A DNA stretch of 64,000 nucleotides, from contig NZ_SSNX01000001.1 of the NCBI RefSeq assembly GCF_004801415.1, positions 806,001 to 870,000 of the forward strand, written 5' to 3'. The DNA is from Deinococcus sp. KSM4-11 (lineage in GTDB: Bacteria; Deinococcota; Deinococci; Deinococcales; Deinococcaceae). The translations under genes and the position numbers were made by a program. Positions 28,323 to 37,454 of this stretch are shown here, piece by piece. The notes under the pieces were generated by a model, which was not told where the DNA came from, did no database searches, and saw only the letters and a program-made list of their open reading frames with translations. Numbering within the stretch: the first letter of the stretch is position 1; each line of letters begins with the position of its first letter.

Positions 28323-28712
28323 TTACCCTCGCGAGCCCGGAGGTGATGCCGGGTTCGTCTGGGGAGAGGAATTGACGACCCGCAGGCCACCATCCAACCA
28401 GGCCTGAAAGGCGACCCAACCGTCGTCGCTCAGCGTGGTGGTGGCTGTACCCTTGCGGCTCACGATCCATGGGCGTTGGGATACCTCGTCCGGCACGCCC
28501 TCCAGGTGGTAATCTCCCGGCTCAAGAGGTGGCGCGAGGGATACGGTTACGTGGTGGGTGAACGTTTCTTCTTCGAAGCGCCGCCGCATCCGCTCTTCTC
28601 GACTGTAGTCCTCCCCAGAAATTCCAAAAGCCAAGAACAATCCGCTCCGGTCGAAGAACGGCCTGGGTTTCCTGAACTGATGCTGCGCCAAGGTAATCCT
28701 TACGGCAGTCAT
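28323..28712 (-). CDS. Protein of unknown function
   Basis: 129 residues, beta-rich pattern, ending in a Pro/Ser-rich tail. TATGCT (28719-28724) lies exactly 6 nt before ATG 28712, so that start is preferred to the longer frame. No family recognised. Confidence 0.6.
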   Translation of the reverse strand: MTAVRITLAQHQFRKPRPFFDRSGLFLAFGISGEDYSREERMRRRFEEETFTHHVTVSLAPPLEPGDYHLEGVPDEVSQRPWIVSRKGTATTTLSDDGWVAFQAWLDGGLRVVNSSPQTNPASPPGSRG

Positions 28713-28804
28713 TCCAACAGCATACTCGCCGTAACGCTGCGAAAAGCCCACCAGCACCACATCCAGCGCCGCAACACCAGGCCGCAGGGGCGAGCATTTG
28801 GCGC

Positions 28805-28900
28805 AAGTCGTCCGTTACCTGATCAGCGCGAGCGGCACTGGGAGGCCATTCCCCATGTCCCCCAAGACCCTGTGCATCCTGGATGCTGAGCGCCGACCGG
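28805..28900 (-). pseudogene. Remnant of a lipoprotein 3' end
   Basis: About 90 bp align closely with the last 90 bp of the 32823-33248 lipoprotein gene (shared start GTCCGTTACCTGATCAGCG on the + strand) with a 1-nt length difference that breaks the frame. The fragment lies at the 3' side of the large HYR gene, as its intact relative lies on the 5' side, so the HYR gene is flanked by the two copies. Confidence 0.7.
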
Positions 28901-28909
28901 ATCCCAAGC

Positions 28910-28947
28910 CAAAATCCCCGCCCCAGCATCAGCCAGGGCGGGGCGCA
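28910..28947 (-). terminator. GC-rich hairpin repeat acting as terminator
   Basis: On the - strand: GCGCCCCGCCC...GGGGCGGGG then ATTTT, 13 bp after the HYR protein stop. The loop includes the CATCAGCC family sequence. Confidence 0.75.
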
Positions 28948-28959
28948 CGTGAAGCGGGT

Positions 28960-31900
28960 TTACTTGAACTTGAAGTAGGCGAACTGGCTGGTTCCGTCTC
29001 TAAGGGTTACTGTCAGCTTGCGGCAGGTTCCAGACCAGCTGGGGTCGGTCTTCCACACGTAGATGTACTGACCGCCGCCGGAGTACGACAGGCTCGAACC
29101 CCCCGCCGTCACCGTCTGCTCGACGTCATCCACGGGTGCCGTGCCACAGGTGTTCCCCACCGAGCTGGGCGAGTTCAGCGCGAAGATGTCCAGGCCCTGG
29201 TTCCCGCCCAGGCTGAACTTCACCGGGATCGCGCTGCCCGCCTTCACACTGTTCAGCACGCCGTTCATGTCGATCGGCTGATAGAACCCGTCGAAGGCAT
29301 ACCGGACGGTCACGGTGAAGGTACCGGTGGCCTGGTTCCCTGCGGCGTCCTTGGCCGTGCAGGTCACGGTGTTGACCCCCACGTTGAACGTCGAGCCGCT
29401 GGGCGGGGTGCACGTCACCGGGGCCGGTCCGCTGACGGCGTCGTTAGCGGTGGCGGTGAAGTTCACGATCGCCTGTCCGTTGGCGGCGGTGTTCGTGACG
29501 ATGTTCGCGGGCAGGCTCAGCACCGGCGGTACGGTGTCACGCACATTCACTGCAAAGGTCTTCGAGGCGCTATTACCCCGCGAGTCGGCGCTCTTGCAGG
29601 TCACGGTGGTCGAGCCGATGGGGAAGGTCGAACCGCTGGCCGGCGTGCAGGTAACCGTCCGAGCGCCGTCGACGAGATCGCTGGCCGTCGGGGTGACGTA
29701 GGTGACGACTGCGCCGGAGGCGTTGGCTGCGTTCACTGTGATGTCGGCCGGGACACCCGTGATGGCCGGCGCGGTCGTGTCCTGTACGGTGACACTGAAC
29801 GTACTTGGTGGGCTCATGTTGCCGCTGGCGTCCTTGGCCGTGCAGGCGACCGAGGTGGTTCCCAGCGCGAAGGTGGTTCCGCTCGCGGGCAGACAGGTCA
29901 CGGTCGGGGAGCCATCAACTGCGTCGGAGGCAGCCGGAGCAGTGTAGGTGACGGCCGCACCCGCCGGGCCGGTGGCTTCAGCAGTGATGCCAGCGTGGGC
30001 CCCCAGGGTGGGCGCGGTCGAGTCCTTCACAGTGACGGTGAAGCTACCCGTGGAGGTGTTGCTCGCCGTATCGGTGGCATTGCAGTTGACCGTGGTCGTG
30101 CCAAGCGCGAACGTGCTACCGCTGTTCGGGGTGCAGTTCACGGGACGCGAACCACTCACGAGGTCGTTCGCGGTGGCCGTGAAGGAGACGTTCGCGCCGC
30201 TGGCATTGGCGGCCTCAACGGTCAAGGGCGAGGGTAGGGAGAGCACGGGTTTGGTCGTGTCCTGAACCGTCACGGTGAAGCTACCAGTCCCCTTGTTCCC
30301 GGCTGCGTCCGTGGCACTGCAGTTCACAGTGGTCGCGCCAAGCGCGAAGGTGCTGCCACTAGCCGGGTCGCATGTGGCCGTCAGAGTGCCATCTACAATG
30401 TCGGTCGCAGAGGCACTGAAGGTCGCAATGGCGCCGCTGGGGCCCGTCGCTTCCAGGGTCTGGTTGGCCGGCACGGTCACGACGGGCTTGGTCTTGTCCT
30501 GGACGGTCACGGTGAAGGTGCCAGTGGCCTTGTTGTTGTGGGCATCTGTAGCACTGCAGGTCACGCTCGTGTCACCCAGCGCGAAGGTGCTGCCGCTGGC
30601 TGGGGTGCAGGTGACCGTCAAGGTGCCATCCACGATGTCCGTCGCCGTCGCCGTGAAGGTCACAGCTGCGCCCGCGGCGCTGGTGGCTTCCTTCACGATG
30701 GTCGCGGGGAGCGTGAGGGTCGGCTTCGTGGTGTCCGTGACGGTCACCACGAACGACGCGTCACTGTGGTTGCCCCTCGCGTCCGTGGCCGTGCAGGTCA
30801 CGGTGTGAACCGCGACGCTCAGCGTGGTACCGCTGGCCGGATCACACGACACCGACGGGGTGGGATCCACGGCGTCGTTCGCGCTGGGGGCCGTGAAGGT
30901 GACGGCCGCGCCATTCGGGCCAGTGGCTTCGATGGCGAAGGCTGCCGGGACGTTGCTCAGGACAGGGGGCGTCGTGTCGGCCACGGTGACTGTGAAGGTG
31001 CCGGTCGACTTGGTGCCGTTTGAGTCGGTCGCGGAGCAGGTGACGGTGGTCTGGCCGAGCGCGAAGGTGCTGTTGCTGGGAGGCGTGCAGGTGATATCGG
31101 GCGCCGTGGCGTCCTCGGCATCGGTGGCGGTGGCCGAGTAGGTGACGATCGCGCCTGTAGCGGAGGTGGCCTCGACGGTGATGGGGGCCGGCAGGTGGAG
31201 GGTGGGCGCCGTGTTGGCCGGGACGTTCACCGTGAAGCTGTACGGCGCGGCGCCGAGTCCGGAGGTGTCATGAGCGGTGAGGGCGAGGACGAAGCTCTTG
31301 CCGGCGTCGGCCTGGGTAGGTGTCCAGTTCACCGTGCAGGTGGTGGTGCCGGCTGTCGAGGTGCAAGCGTCGAGGGTGGCCCCGGCTGGGAAGCCGAGTT
31401 CGTCAATGTCGACAGCCGCATTGCCGGACACGAAGTCAGGATCGACGGCCTGCACCTGCTGGGTGAAGGCGTGGCCCACCGGGGCGGTAAAGACCTGACC
31501 ATTGGTGGGGAAGGGGGAGGTCACGGTAAAGACGGGGGGCGTGCCGGTGACGATGCGGATCAGGAAATCGACCGGCGTCGTGGCGAGGATCGTTCCGGGG
31601 GCACTGCCCAGGCGTTCTTCGATGATGACCTGGGTGGCGTACATGGTGCCGACCGGCACATGGGTTCCAAGGGTCGTATTGGGAAGCGAGTAAATACCAG
31701 CAGCTGTGATAGTGCCAGGGAGGGTTCCGGATATTCCACTCTCGGCTACAGTGGCCAAGCGGTAGGTCAGGACATGGTCGGGGTCAGGATCGGCAGCGGG
31801 GACAGAGAAAGTGCATGTAGCATTCACAGCGCAGTCCACGATCGGCTGGACGGTGCTCACGGGGTTCCCGGTGTTGCCGTTGTTGAGGTTCACGACAGCG

Positions 31901-32505
31901 TCGACCTCATACGAATCGTTCAGCGTGGTGTCGGCCGTATCGATGCGGCAGCACGCGGAAAAAATCGCAGTGTAGGGGCCTGTGGCCGGGTATGTATGGG
32001 CGATGCCATCAGTGACGGTTACTGGCGACGTATTCACTGCAGTAATCGCAGTGGCATACAGAAGGTCATTAGTGGCGTCAACGGCCTCGACCCGACCGAT
32101 GACGTCCCCGGGCCGGACTGTATTTGCGGGGTCGCCATACCTGAAGCTCCCAGCCGTACGCACGTCCATGGAGATGTAGTCGCCGACACCAGCCATTCCG
32201 CCGGCGCCGGTACACGAGACGGTTGTTGTTCCCAAAGCATTCCAGCAGCCATCGCCCCGGTTGGCTCCAGAGTTGGCGAAGTAGGAACGACGGAACCCAC
32301 CCTTGAGTGTGAACAGTACCGACGTGGTTCCGGTCTTGGTGTAGCTCAGGTTGTCGTAGCGGCCGTGACTCAATGCGGTGAGGCGGGCGGAGGGTGTGCT
32401 GGCAACGGCCGCGGGTGGCGCGGCGGCGTGAGGGGTGGCCGCCTGCTGACAGCCGACCAGGCTGAGCAAGGCGGCGACGAAGGGCACCAGGTACAGCTTC
32501 ATCAT
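28960..32505 (-). CDS. Giant surface lipoprotein with eight HYR repeats and PxKF C-terminus
   Basis: About 1181 residues. Lipoprotein signal (ALLSLVGC). The N-terminal domain (about 40-250) has several Cys; two cadherin/Ig-like segments follow. Next come eight tandem HYR domains of about 80 residues, each with VEAT.P.GA.VT.T, VTCTPASGSTFALG and ATDA.GN...GTFTVTV.DTT. The last 115 residues match the C-terminus of the 24188-26173 protein (IPVKFSLGGNQGLDIF, APVDDVEQTVTAGGSSLSY). HYR domains usually mediate cell adhesion. Start ATG 32505 with GGAG upstream; a second ATG follows immediately. Confidence 0.88.
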   Translation of the reverse strand: MMKLYLVPFVAALLSLVGCQQAATPHAAAPPAAVASTPSARLTALSHGRYDNLSYTKTGTTSVLFTLKGGFRRSYFANSGANRGDGCWNALGTTTVSCTGAGGMAGVGDYISMDVRTAGSFRYGDPANTVRPGDVIGRVEAVDATNDLLYATAITAVNTSPVTVTDGIAHTYPATGPYTAIFSACCRIDTADTTLNDSYEVDAVVNLNNGNTGNPVSTVQPIVDCAVNATCTFSVPAADPDPDHVLTYRLATVAESGISGTLPGTITAAGIYSLPNTTLGTHVPVGTMYATQVIIEERLGSAPGTILATTPVDFLIRIVTGTPPVFTVTSPFPTNGQVFTAPVGHAFTQQVQAVDPDFVSGNAAVDIDELGFPAGATLDACTSTAGTTTCTVNWTPTQADAGKSFVLALTAHDTSGLGAAPYSFTVNVPANTAPTLHLPAPITVEATSATGAIVTYSATATDAEDATAPDITCTPPSNSTFALGQTTVTCSATDSNGTKSTGTFTVTVADTTPPVLSNVPAAFAIEATGPNGAAVTFTAPSANDAVDPTPSVSCDPASGTTLSVAVHTVTCTATDARGNHSDASFVVTVTDTTKPTLTLPATIVKEATSAAGAAVTFTATATDIVDGTLTVTCTPASGSTFALGDTSVTCSATDAHNNKATGTFTVTVQDKTKPVVTVPANQTLEATGPSGAIATFSASATDIVDGTLTATCDPASGSTFALGATTVNCSATDAAGNKGTGSFTVTVQDTTKPVLSLPSPLTVEAANASGANVSFTATANDLVSGSRPVNCTPNSGSTFALGTTTVNCNATDTASNTSTGSFTVTVKDSTAPTLGAHAGITAEATGPAGAAVTYTAPAASDAVDGSPTVTCLPASGTTFALGTTSVACTAKDASGNMSPPSTFSVTVQDTTAPAITGVPADITVNAANASGAVVTYVTPTASDLVDGARTVTCTPASGSTFPIGSTTVTCKSADSRGNSASKTFAVNVRDTVPPVLSLPANIVTNTAANGQAIVNFTATANDAVSGPAPVTCTPPSGSTFNVGVNTVTCTAKDAAGNQATGTFTVTVRYAFDGFYQPIDMNGVLNSVKAGSAIPVKFSLGGNQGLDIFALNSPSSVGNTCGTAPVDDVEQTVTAGGSSLSYSGGGQYIYVWKTDPSWSGTCRKLTVTLRDGTSQFAYFKFK

Positions 32506-32523
32506 CTCGACTCCAGCGGACAT

Positions 32524-32822
32524 GGGTCAACCACTCCCGCGGGCGGGGTGTCCGTGGGCATTCAGGTTGAAGGCGACATTACGAATCTCACACCTCTTCT
32601 CATTAAGCAACAAGTGCACACGTGACAATTGATACAGTCGCGTACTGGGCAGTAAATGAAGAATCGCGTCTTGGAAGGCATTTTTGATTTTTAAAGTACT
32701 GCCGATGGATTGGTAACAAACGATCACAAAACATGAACCCCACCTGAAGGCGAGATTATGAATGTCGCCCCGCCCTGACTGATGCCGAAGGAGGGGCGGT
32801 TTATTTCAGCTGAAGCCGTCCG
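32524..32822. other. AT-rich intergenic region with hairpin repeat
   Basis: About 300 bp without a credible gene. Bases 32570-32740 are strikingly AT-rich for this genome and probably hold the promoter of the HYR gene. An inverted-orientation copy of the hairpin repeat lies at 32765-32801. Confidence 0.55.
32765..32801. terminator. GC-rich hairpin repeat (opposite orientation)
   Basis: CGCCCCGCCC...GGAGGGGCGG, followed by TTTATTT on the + strand; its complement reads CATCAGTCAGGGCGGGG, the family core. It lies 22 bp past the stop of the ATA-start lipoprotein gene. Confidence 0.6.
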
Positions 32823-33248
32823 TTACCTGATCAGCGCCAGCGGCACTGGGACGCCGTTCCCCAGGTACCCGAAGCCCTGCGCGTCCTTGATGCTGGGCGC
32901 CGGGCCGTTGGCCAGGAACACCAGGTCGTCGGTGCCGCCCGGTTCCACATCCTTCGAGGTGCAGATCCAAGAGATGTCCTTAGTCACTCCGGGATCCGGC
33001 AGGCACATCTCCCCCACGCCAGGCTTGATGTCCACACCGTCCACCGTGACCTCGGGGCCCTGCTTCCGGGTCGTGTCACCGGTCAGGGTGCCGTCCGCGG
33101 GGTTGTGCACGATCACGGTCAGGCCGGAGAGGGTCAGATGCGGCACCTTCAGGGCGGTCGCCCCGGTGCTGCCCAGGCCCCCAGTGCTCTGGGTCGGTGC
33201 ACAGGCGGCGAGGGTCAAGGCAGACAGGAGCAGGATGATTCGCTTTAT
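32823..33248 (-). CDS. Small lipoprotein with probable ATA start codon
   Basis: 141 residues if read from ATA 33248: the N-terminus KRIILLLSALTLAAC is then a perfect lipoprotein signal peptide. GGAGGT lies 5 nt before the ATA, and the ATA overlaps the TAA stop of the upstream membrane-protein gene (ATAA), the layout usually seen as ATGA. The only other starts (CTG, or TTG at 33218) lie inside the signal peptide. The mature domain has Cys pairs (EMCLPDPG, WICTSKD). Function unknown. Confidence 0.75.
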   Translation of the reverse strand: MKRIILLLSALTLAACAPTQSTGGLGSTGATALKVPHLTLSGLTVIVHNPADGTLTGDTTRKQGPEVTVDGVDIKPGVGEMCLPDPGVTKDISWICTSKDVEPGGTDDLVFLANGPAPSIKDAQGFGYLGNGVPVPLALIR

Positions 33249-33958
33249 GCGGCACCTCCGAGGTACTTGCCCTTCAGGTCGAGGACGATGCGGCTGATCA
33301 TCGCGAGATGCTCAGTATCGAGCTGCGGGTTGCCATCGAACAGGTCAGGCGCGATTGGCGCGAGTTTCAGGGCCACCTCGAACACTTGCGCGGCGCCCAC
33401 TGGAAGGCCGGCGTTCTGCAGCAGGGTCTTGATGAAGCCCTCCAGGATCGGATTGGCCAGCAGGCTCCCCGCCACAGCGGTGACGCCGCCGGGCAGGCCG
33501 AGAAAGGGCTGGGCCTGGAAGCCGGGCAGCCGGCTCGGGTCGAGCTGTGGGAGTCCAGCGGACACCCCAGCCACCTGCGCGCCCTTGATGGCCGCCGCGA
33601 CCTGCGCCAGATACGCACCGTTGGCCTGTAGGAAGGCCACCAGTGCCATGAACAGCGCCGTGGGCCACGGCACGCTGCCACGCGTCGCCCAGGCCTGCCA
33701 GAGGTTCACGCCGATCACGACCAGCAGCGACAGGCCCGCGCTCACGGCCACGGTGGTCACGCCGGTGGTGTTCCCCAGGCGCTTCACGATGGCCGTCAGG
33801 GGCTTCACCAGCAGGCCGGACAGCAGCGAGATCAGCAGGGTGGCGACCGGCACGTAAGCGGTCGGCACACCGGGCAGGACGTCTTGCGCGAAGGCAAACG
33901 ACAGAAGTAGACCGCCCAGCAGGGCGGTCAGGAACAGCGGCGTGCGGTATCGGTTCAT
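33245..33958 (-). CDS. Membrane protein in the phage late cluster
   Basis: 237 residues: signal-like first helix ending AFAQ, two or three further hydrophobic segments (VPVATLLISLLSGLL, VAVSAGLSLLVVIGV, PTALFMALVAFLQANG), then a soluble, Pro-rich C-terminal half. The ATG overlaps the portal stop (ATGA). It could be a holin-like or membrane-associated phage protein; it has no capsid features. Confidence 0.7.
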   Translation of the reverse strand: MNRYRTPLFLTALLGGLLLSFAFAQDVLPGVPTAYVPVATLLISLLSGLLVKPLTAIVKRLGNTTGVTTVAVSAGLSLLVVIGVNLWQAWATRGSVPWPTALFMALVAFLQANGAYLAQVAAAIKGAQVAGVSAGLPQLDPSRLPGFQAQPFLGLPGGVTAVAGSLLANPILEGFIKTLLQNAGLPVGAAQVFEVALKLAPIAPDLFDGNPQLDTEHLAMISRIVLDLKGKYLGGAA

Positions 33959-35676
33959 GGGGTACCTCCAGAGAGTTCGTCAGCGCGTGCGGGGCGCAGG
34001 AACCAGCGGCCGTCATTGAAGGCCATGACCACTGGGAACGGCAGGACGAGGCGGGTGCCGGCGATCGGCTTGAACACGCCGTCCAGCCCGGCGATCAGCA
34101 CCGGATCTTTAGGCGAGGCCTCCGGTGTAGGGACGGGCGGGGCCAGGCGGGCGCGCAGCTCGCGCATCACGGCCAGCACGCCGGGGCGGGTGTCCGGTTG
34201 GTGCACCGGGGTACGCGTGCCGTTCGGGCCGGGGAGCGTGCCGTGAATCCACAGCTGTACGCCGCCCTGCGGGTCGTTGCTGACGTACGGGGAGCGCTCT
34301 AGGGTGCCGTAGTCCGGGGCCGGCTGCCACCAGTCAGGCGCCCGGGCAGCGTCCTCGGGCGTGATGTCGTACTCCCGCATGGCCACCTGTGCCCAGGCTG
34401 GGCCGAACAGGGCCGCCAGCTTCGTGTGCCCTTCCGCCCGCCGGAGGAACGCGGTGGCGTCGTCGAGCTGGTACGGGGTCGCCGGCGGCGTGAACTTCAC
34501 CCACGCCTGGGCGGGGATGCCGCGCAGAGCCAGGTGCAGGTTCATGCCGAACTCCAGCTGCCGCGCAATGGTCTGCTGGAGGGCAATCGCCTGGGCATGC
34601 ACGATGGGCAGCGTCACCTGCGCCAGGGCCTGGGTGGTGTGCTCCATCTCCCCGCGCAGGAACGGCAGGGTCTTGAGCCCCGACCACACACGCTTCTGAT
34701 TGCCCTTGGTAATTTCCGGGGCGCCAGCAGCTGTCTGCGTGAGGGGCACCACCGTGATGTCCGTCTTGTCGGGGCCGATGTAGACCCCGCTCTCGGCGCT
34801 GCTGACGATGGTGTCCGCCACCTCCGCGAAGAACGCGGAGACGGCGTCCGCATAGCCGGGATCGTCCTCGCTGGCCAGGCCAAGTTCCTGAGGCGTCGGA
34901 ATCGGTACCTTGGCGTGCACCAGGGCGCTGCGGGCCATCAGGTTGATGACGCGCTGTTCAGCCCCCAGCAGCTGGCGCTTGCGGTCTAGGGCGAACAAGG
35001 CCGCGATGAACAGCGGCACGCCGTGCGGACTGCGGCCAGTGGTACGCGCGGCCGCATAGAGGTACGTCCTCGGGTTCAGGGTGATCGCGCCGCCCACAGC
35101 GGCCTGCTCGTGGATGAGGGCCTGGGTGGCTGGGTCACGCCGGATCCGGATCTCCTCGGCAGGAATAACTGCCACGCCCGCCACGCCGCGGCGGCTGCGC
35201 TCGGGGTACCACTCGCAGGAACTGGCACCAGCGAGGGTGAGTTCCGCGACCTGATTGGCGATCAGGCCGGTCAGGCCCCCACCTTCCGGGTACAGGCCAA
35301 GTGCCCACGCGTCGAGCTCCTGCTGGGCCTGCTTGCTCGCCCGGTTGCCGCCTGTGTAGTCGATGGTGTACCCAGCACCGCACAGGGCCTGCAGGTCACT
35401 GAGGCTGCCCGCGACGTCGTCGTCACTCTCGGCCAGGGCGCGGAGTACCAGGACAAGGCGACGGCGGCTGTCATTCGGGTAGCCGACGAGCTGCTCCTCG
35501 AAGTAACTCAGCAGCCCGGCATAGTCGGTGGGATCTCGGCTCACCCGGGCGTTCGGGTCGCGGAGCAGGCGGGCGCGCACGGTGCTGGCCGCCGCCTGCG
35601 CGACGTTCTGCAGGTGACCGTGCGTTGTCGTCGGTGCGCGATTGAAGAGCCCCTTGAGGACATCGGTAAGGTTCAC
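33955..35676 (-). CDS. Phage portal protein (DUF935 / Mu gp29-like)
   Basis: 573 residues. Layout of DUF935-type portals: an N-terminal segment, RRLVLVLRALAESDDDVAGSLSDLQ near residue 75, EWYPERS...VAVIPAEEIRI, GVPLFIAALFALDRKRQLLG, then a long helical stem and C-terminal clip/crown regions. Portals form the dodecameric DNA gate of the procapsid and bind terminase. It overlaps TerL by 4 nt. No capsid protease or major capsid gene follows, which is highly unusual. Confidence 0.8.
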   Translation of the reverse strand: MNLTDVLKGLFNRAPTTTHGHLQNVAQAAASTVRARLLRDPNARVSRDPTDYAGLLSYFEEQLVGYPNDSRRRLVLVLRALAESDDDVAGSLSDLQALCGAGYTIDYTGGNRASKQAQQELDAWALGLYPEGGGLTGLIANQVAELTLAGASSCEWYPERSRRGVAGVAVIPAEEIRIRRDPATQALIHEQAAVGGAITLNPRTYLYAAARTTGRSPHGVPLFIAALFALDRKRQLLGAEQRVINLMARSALVHAKVPIPTPQELGLASEDDPGYADAVSAFFAEVADTIVSSAESGVYIGPDKTDITVVPLTQTAAGAPEITKGNQKRVWSGLKTLPFLRGEMEHTTQALAQVTLPIVHAQAIALQQTIARQLEFGMNLHLALRGIPAQAWVKFTPPATPYQLDDATAFLRRAEGHTKLAALFGPAWAQVAMREYDITPEDAARAPDWWQPAPDYGTLERSPYVSNDPQGGVQLWIHGTLPGPNGTRTPVHQPDTRPGVLAVMRELRARLAPPVPTPEASPKDPVLIAGLDGVFKPIAGTRLVLPFPVVMAFNDGRWFLRPARADELSGGTP

Positions 35677-37454
35677 GGTGACCTCCGGCGGATGCCGCCA
35701 CGGAACGCGGCGCGTGTGGCTGTCGCGCTCGGCTCACCAGCCTTCACGAACAGACGTTCAGGGGCGAGGGCCAGCACGGCGCCGTCCCCGTCGTCGGGCG
35801 ACTGCCCCGTGTGGCGTTTCTTGAAGGCCTTCTTCTGCTCGAGCTTGCGCACATCCTGGTCGCCCACCGTCACGTACCCATACCGCCGGTCCGTGAGATC
35901 GCGCCGCAGGGCGCCGCCGGCGACTTCGATGCGCGTGACGCTGAGCACCTCGTCCGCCAGGGCGTACATCTCGGTGACCAGATCCCGGTACTGGCTCTCG
36001 TCTCTGGGTTTCCCGCCGAACTGCACTTCGTGCACCGTGCAGCCCTGGGGGAAGAGGGTGCGCAGATCCTCGCGTTTGCGCAAGGCGTCCACGATCCCGC
36101 CGCCGTACCCGCCGCTGCCGTCCACGCGGATGTTCGCCCTGGTCGCACCACGCGCGGCCGCCCGTTGCAGGGCCTGGACAGCCTCCTGCACGTACCGGTC
36201 CGTGCGGCTGAACGCGTCGGCCTCCTGCGCGCCCTGGATGGCGGTCTCGAAGCGCAGGCGCCGGGCCTGATCCGTGTACAGCGTGCCGGCGTCGTCGCCG
36301 TAGCGCCCACAGTCGATACCGAGGTTCACGACCTTCGGGTCGGCCCCCTCGACGTCGCGCTTCAGGCAGGCGTCGTAACGGCCGCCACTGATCAGGGTGT
36401 CGCCCATGCCACCGGATGGTGGAACGCCGAGTGCGCCGTACAGGAAGCCGCGCTTCGGGGCGAACACCGTGCCGGGCGGGTGGAACCCGTCACCGCTGGC
36501 CTTCTGGACGGCCCAGGGCAGGGTGAAGGTATGCCGGGTCTCGTCCATGGCGGGCACGACCTCGCAGCCGAAGGTCTTGTGATCCTCGATCCAGTCGTTG
36601 AAGGTGCCGCGCGACGTGCCGCCGGGCACCTCGGAGGTGCCGTCCCAGACGTTCGGGAAGCCCAGCAGGGACAGGCGGAACACCAGGGCGCGCGGGTGGA
36701 GCTTCATGGCCTGGAATTCGGAGTTGTCGGTCTTCGGGTTGGCAAGCAGCAGCCAGATCCGCACGCGGTTGCCGGTCAGCTGGCGCTTGATGCCGTCGAA
36801 CATGAAGTTCGGGACGCCCTCGGCCTCGTCGAAGACCACGAGTTGCATGTCGTTGTGCTGGCCCTGGGCGCGCTCGGTGCCCTGGCCGCCGGCGTCGGAG
36901 GTCGTCATGCCGAGGGCGAAGTGATCGCCGGATCGTTCGGCGAGGTTCTTCTTCGGCAGCAGGCCGGGCATGACGTCGCGGCCTCGACCGCGTGCGGCCG
37001 TCACGTGCGTGCGGATGTCCTTCCACAGCAGGCGCGTGACCTGGAAGTCGGTGGGAGCGGTCGTGATGATCACGGACGGGTTGAACACCCGGTAGAACCA
37101 CGCGACCACCGGCGCCTCGATGCCGTACGTCTTCCCCACGCCGTGCGGAGCCTCGACCACGAAGATGAACGGCACGTCGTCCTCGCCCGCGAGCTGGCGG
37201 GTGACGCTGTCCTGGATGGCTGCGAGGATCTCGTGCTGGCCGGGGTAGCCGTTCACGCCATGCCAGGGGGTCATGCCCAGGATGCACGAGCAGAAGCCCA
37301 GGAGGTCGCCCTGGTACTTGTTCCACTTCTCCTGCTCGGTCTGGGCGGGGGCCGCGTCGGGCAGGCGGCCCTGAGCGCGCAGGCGCTTGCGGGCGAGGGC
37401 CTGCAGGACGACCTGCCGGGTCATCCACGGCGGCGGGCTAGAGACTCGCGTCAT
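35673..37454 (-). CDS. Phage terminase large subunit
   Basis: 593 residues. ATPase domain: Walker A VEAPHGVGKTYG near residue 103, Walker B LVVFDEAEG near 208, coupling motif LLLANPKTDN. Nuclease domain with acidic triad positions in LGIDCGRYGDD, RVDGSGGYGGG and DDGDGAVLA. It powers DNA translocation into procapsids and cuts concatemers. It lies between TerS and portal in one operon with short overlaps. All catalytic motifs look intact. Confidence 0.9.
   Translation of the reverse strand: MTRVSSPPPWMTRQVVLQALARKRLRAQGRLPDAAPAQTEQEKWNKYQGDLLGFCSCILGMTPWHGVNGYPGQHEILAAIQDSVTRQLAGEDDVPFIFVVEAPHGVGKTYGIEAPVVAWFYRVFNPSVIITTAPTDFQVTRLLWKDIRTHVTAARGRGRDVMPGLLPKKNLAERSGDHFALGMTTSDAGGQGTERAQGQHNDMQLVVFDEAEGVPNFMFDGIKRQLTGNRVRIWLLLANPKTDNSEFQAMKLHPRALVFRLSLLGFPNVWDGTSEVPGGTSRGTFNDWIEDHKTFGCEVVPAMDETRHTFTLPWAVQKASGDGFHPPGTVFAPKRGFLYGALGVPPSGGMGDTLISGGRYDACLKRDVEGADPKVVNLGIDCGRYGDDAGTLYTDQARRLRFETAIQGAQEADAFSRTDRYVQEAVQALQRAAARGATRANIRVDGSGGYGGGIVDALRKREDLRTLFPQGCTVHEVQFGGKPRDESQYRDLVTEMYALADEVLSVTRIEVAGGALRRDLTDRRYGYVTVGDQDVRKLEQKKAFKKRHTGQSPDDGDGAVLALAPERLFVKAGEPSATATRAAFRGGIRRRSP

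Noticed and set aside
29300..32000. CRISPR-like regular repeats
   Set aside because: The 240-bp period corresponds to HYR protein domains, not short palindromic repeats with unique spacers. No CRISPR array or cas gene is seen in the window.
28960..32505. HYR giant as a phage tail fibre or tail-spike
   Set aside because: It has a lipoprotein signal peptide and a C-terminal domain shared with another lipoprotein, so an envelope protein is far more likely than a virion part.
28798..32625. Long + strand frames (479 and 476 residues) opposite the HYR repeats
   Set aside because: Repetitive because the HYR DNA is repetitive; no start signals, and the - strand protein has a signal peptide and eight well-formed domains.
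33245..33958. Gene after the portal as a capsid or scaffold protein
   Set aside because: It has an N-terminal signal-like helix and several membrane segments, incompatible with a capsid fold.
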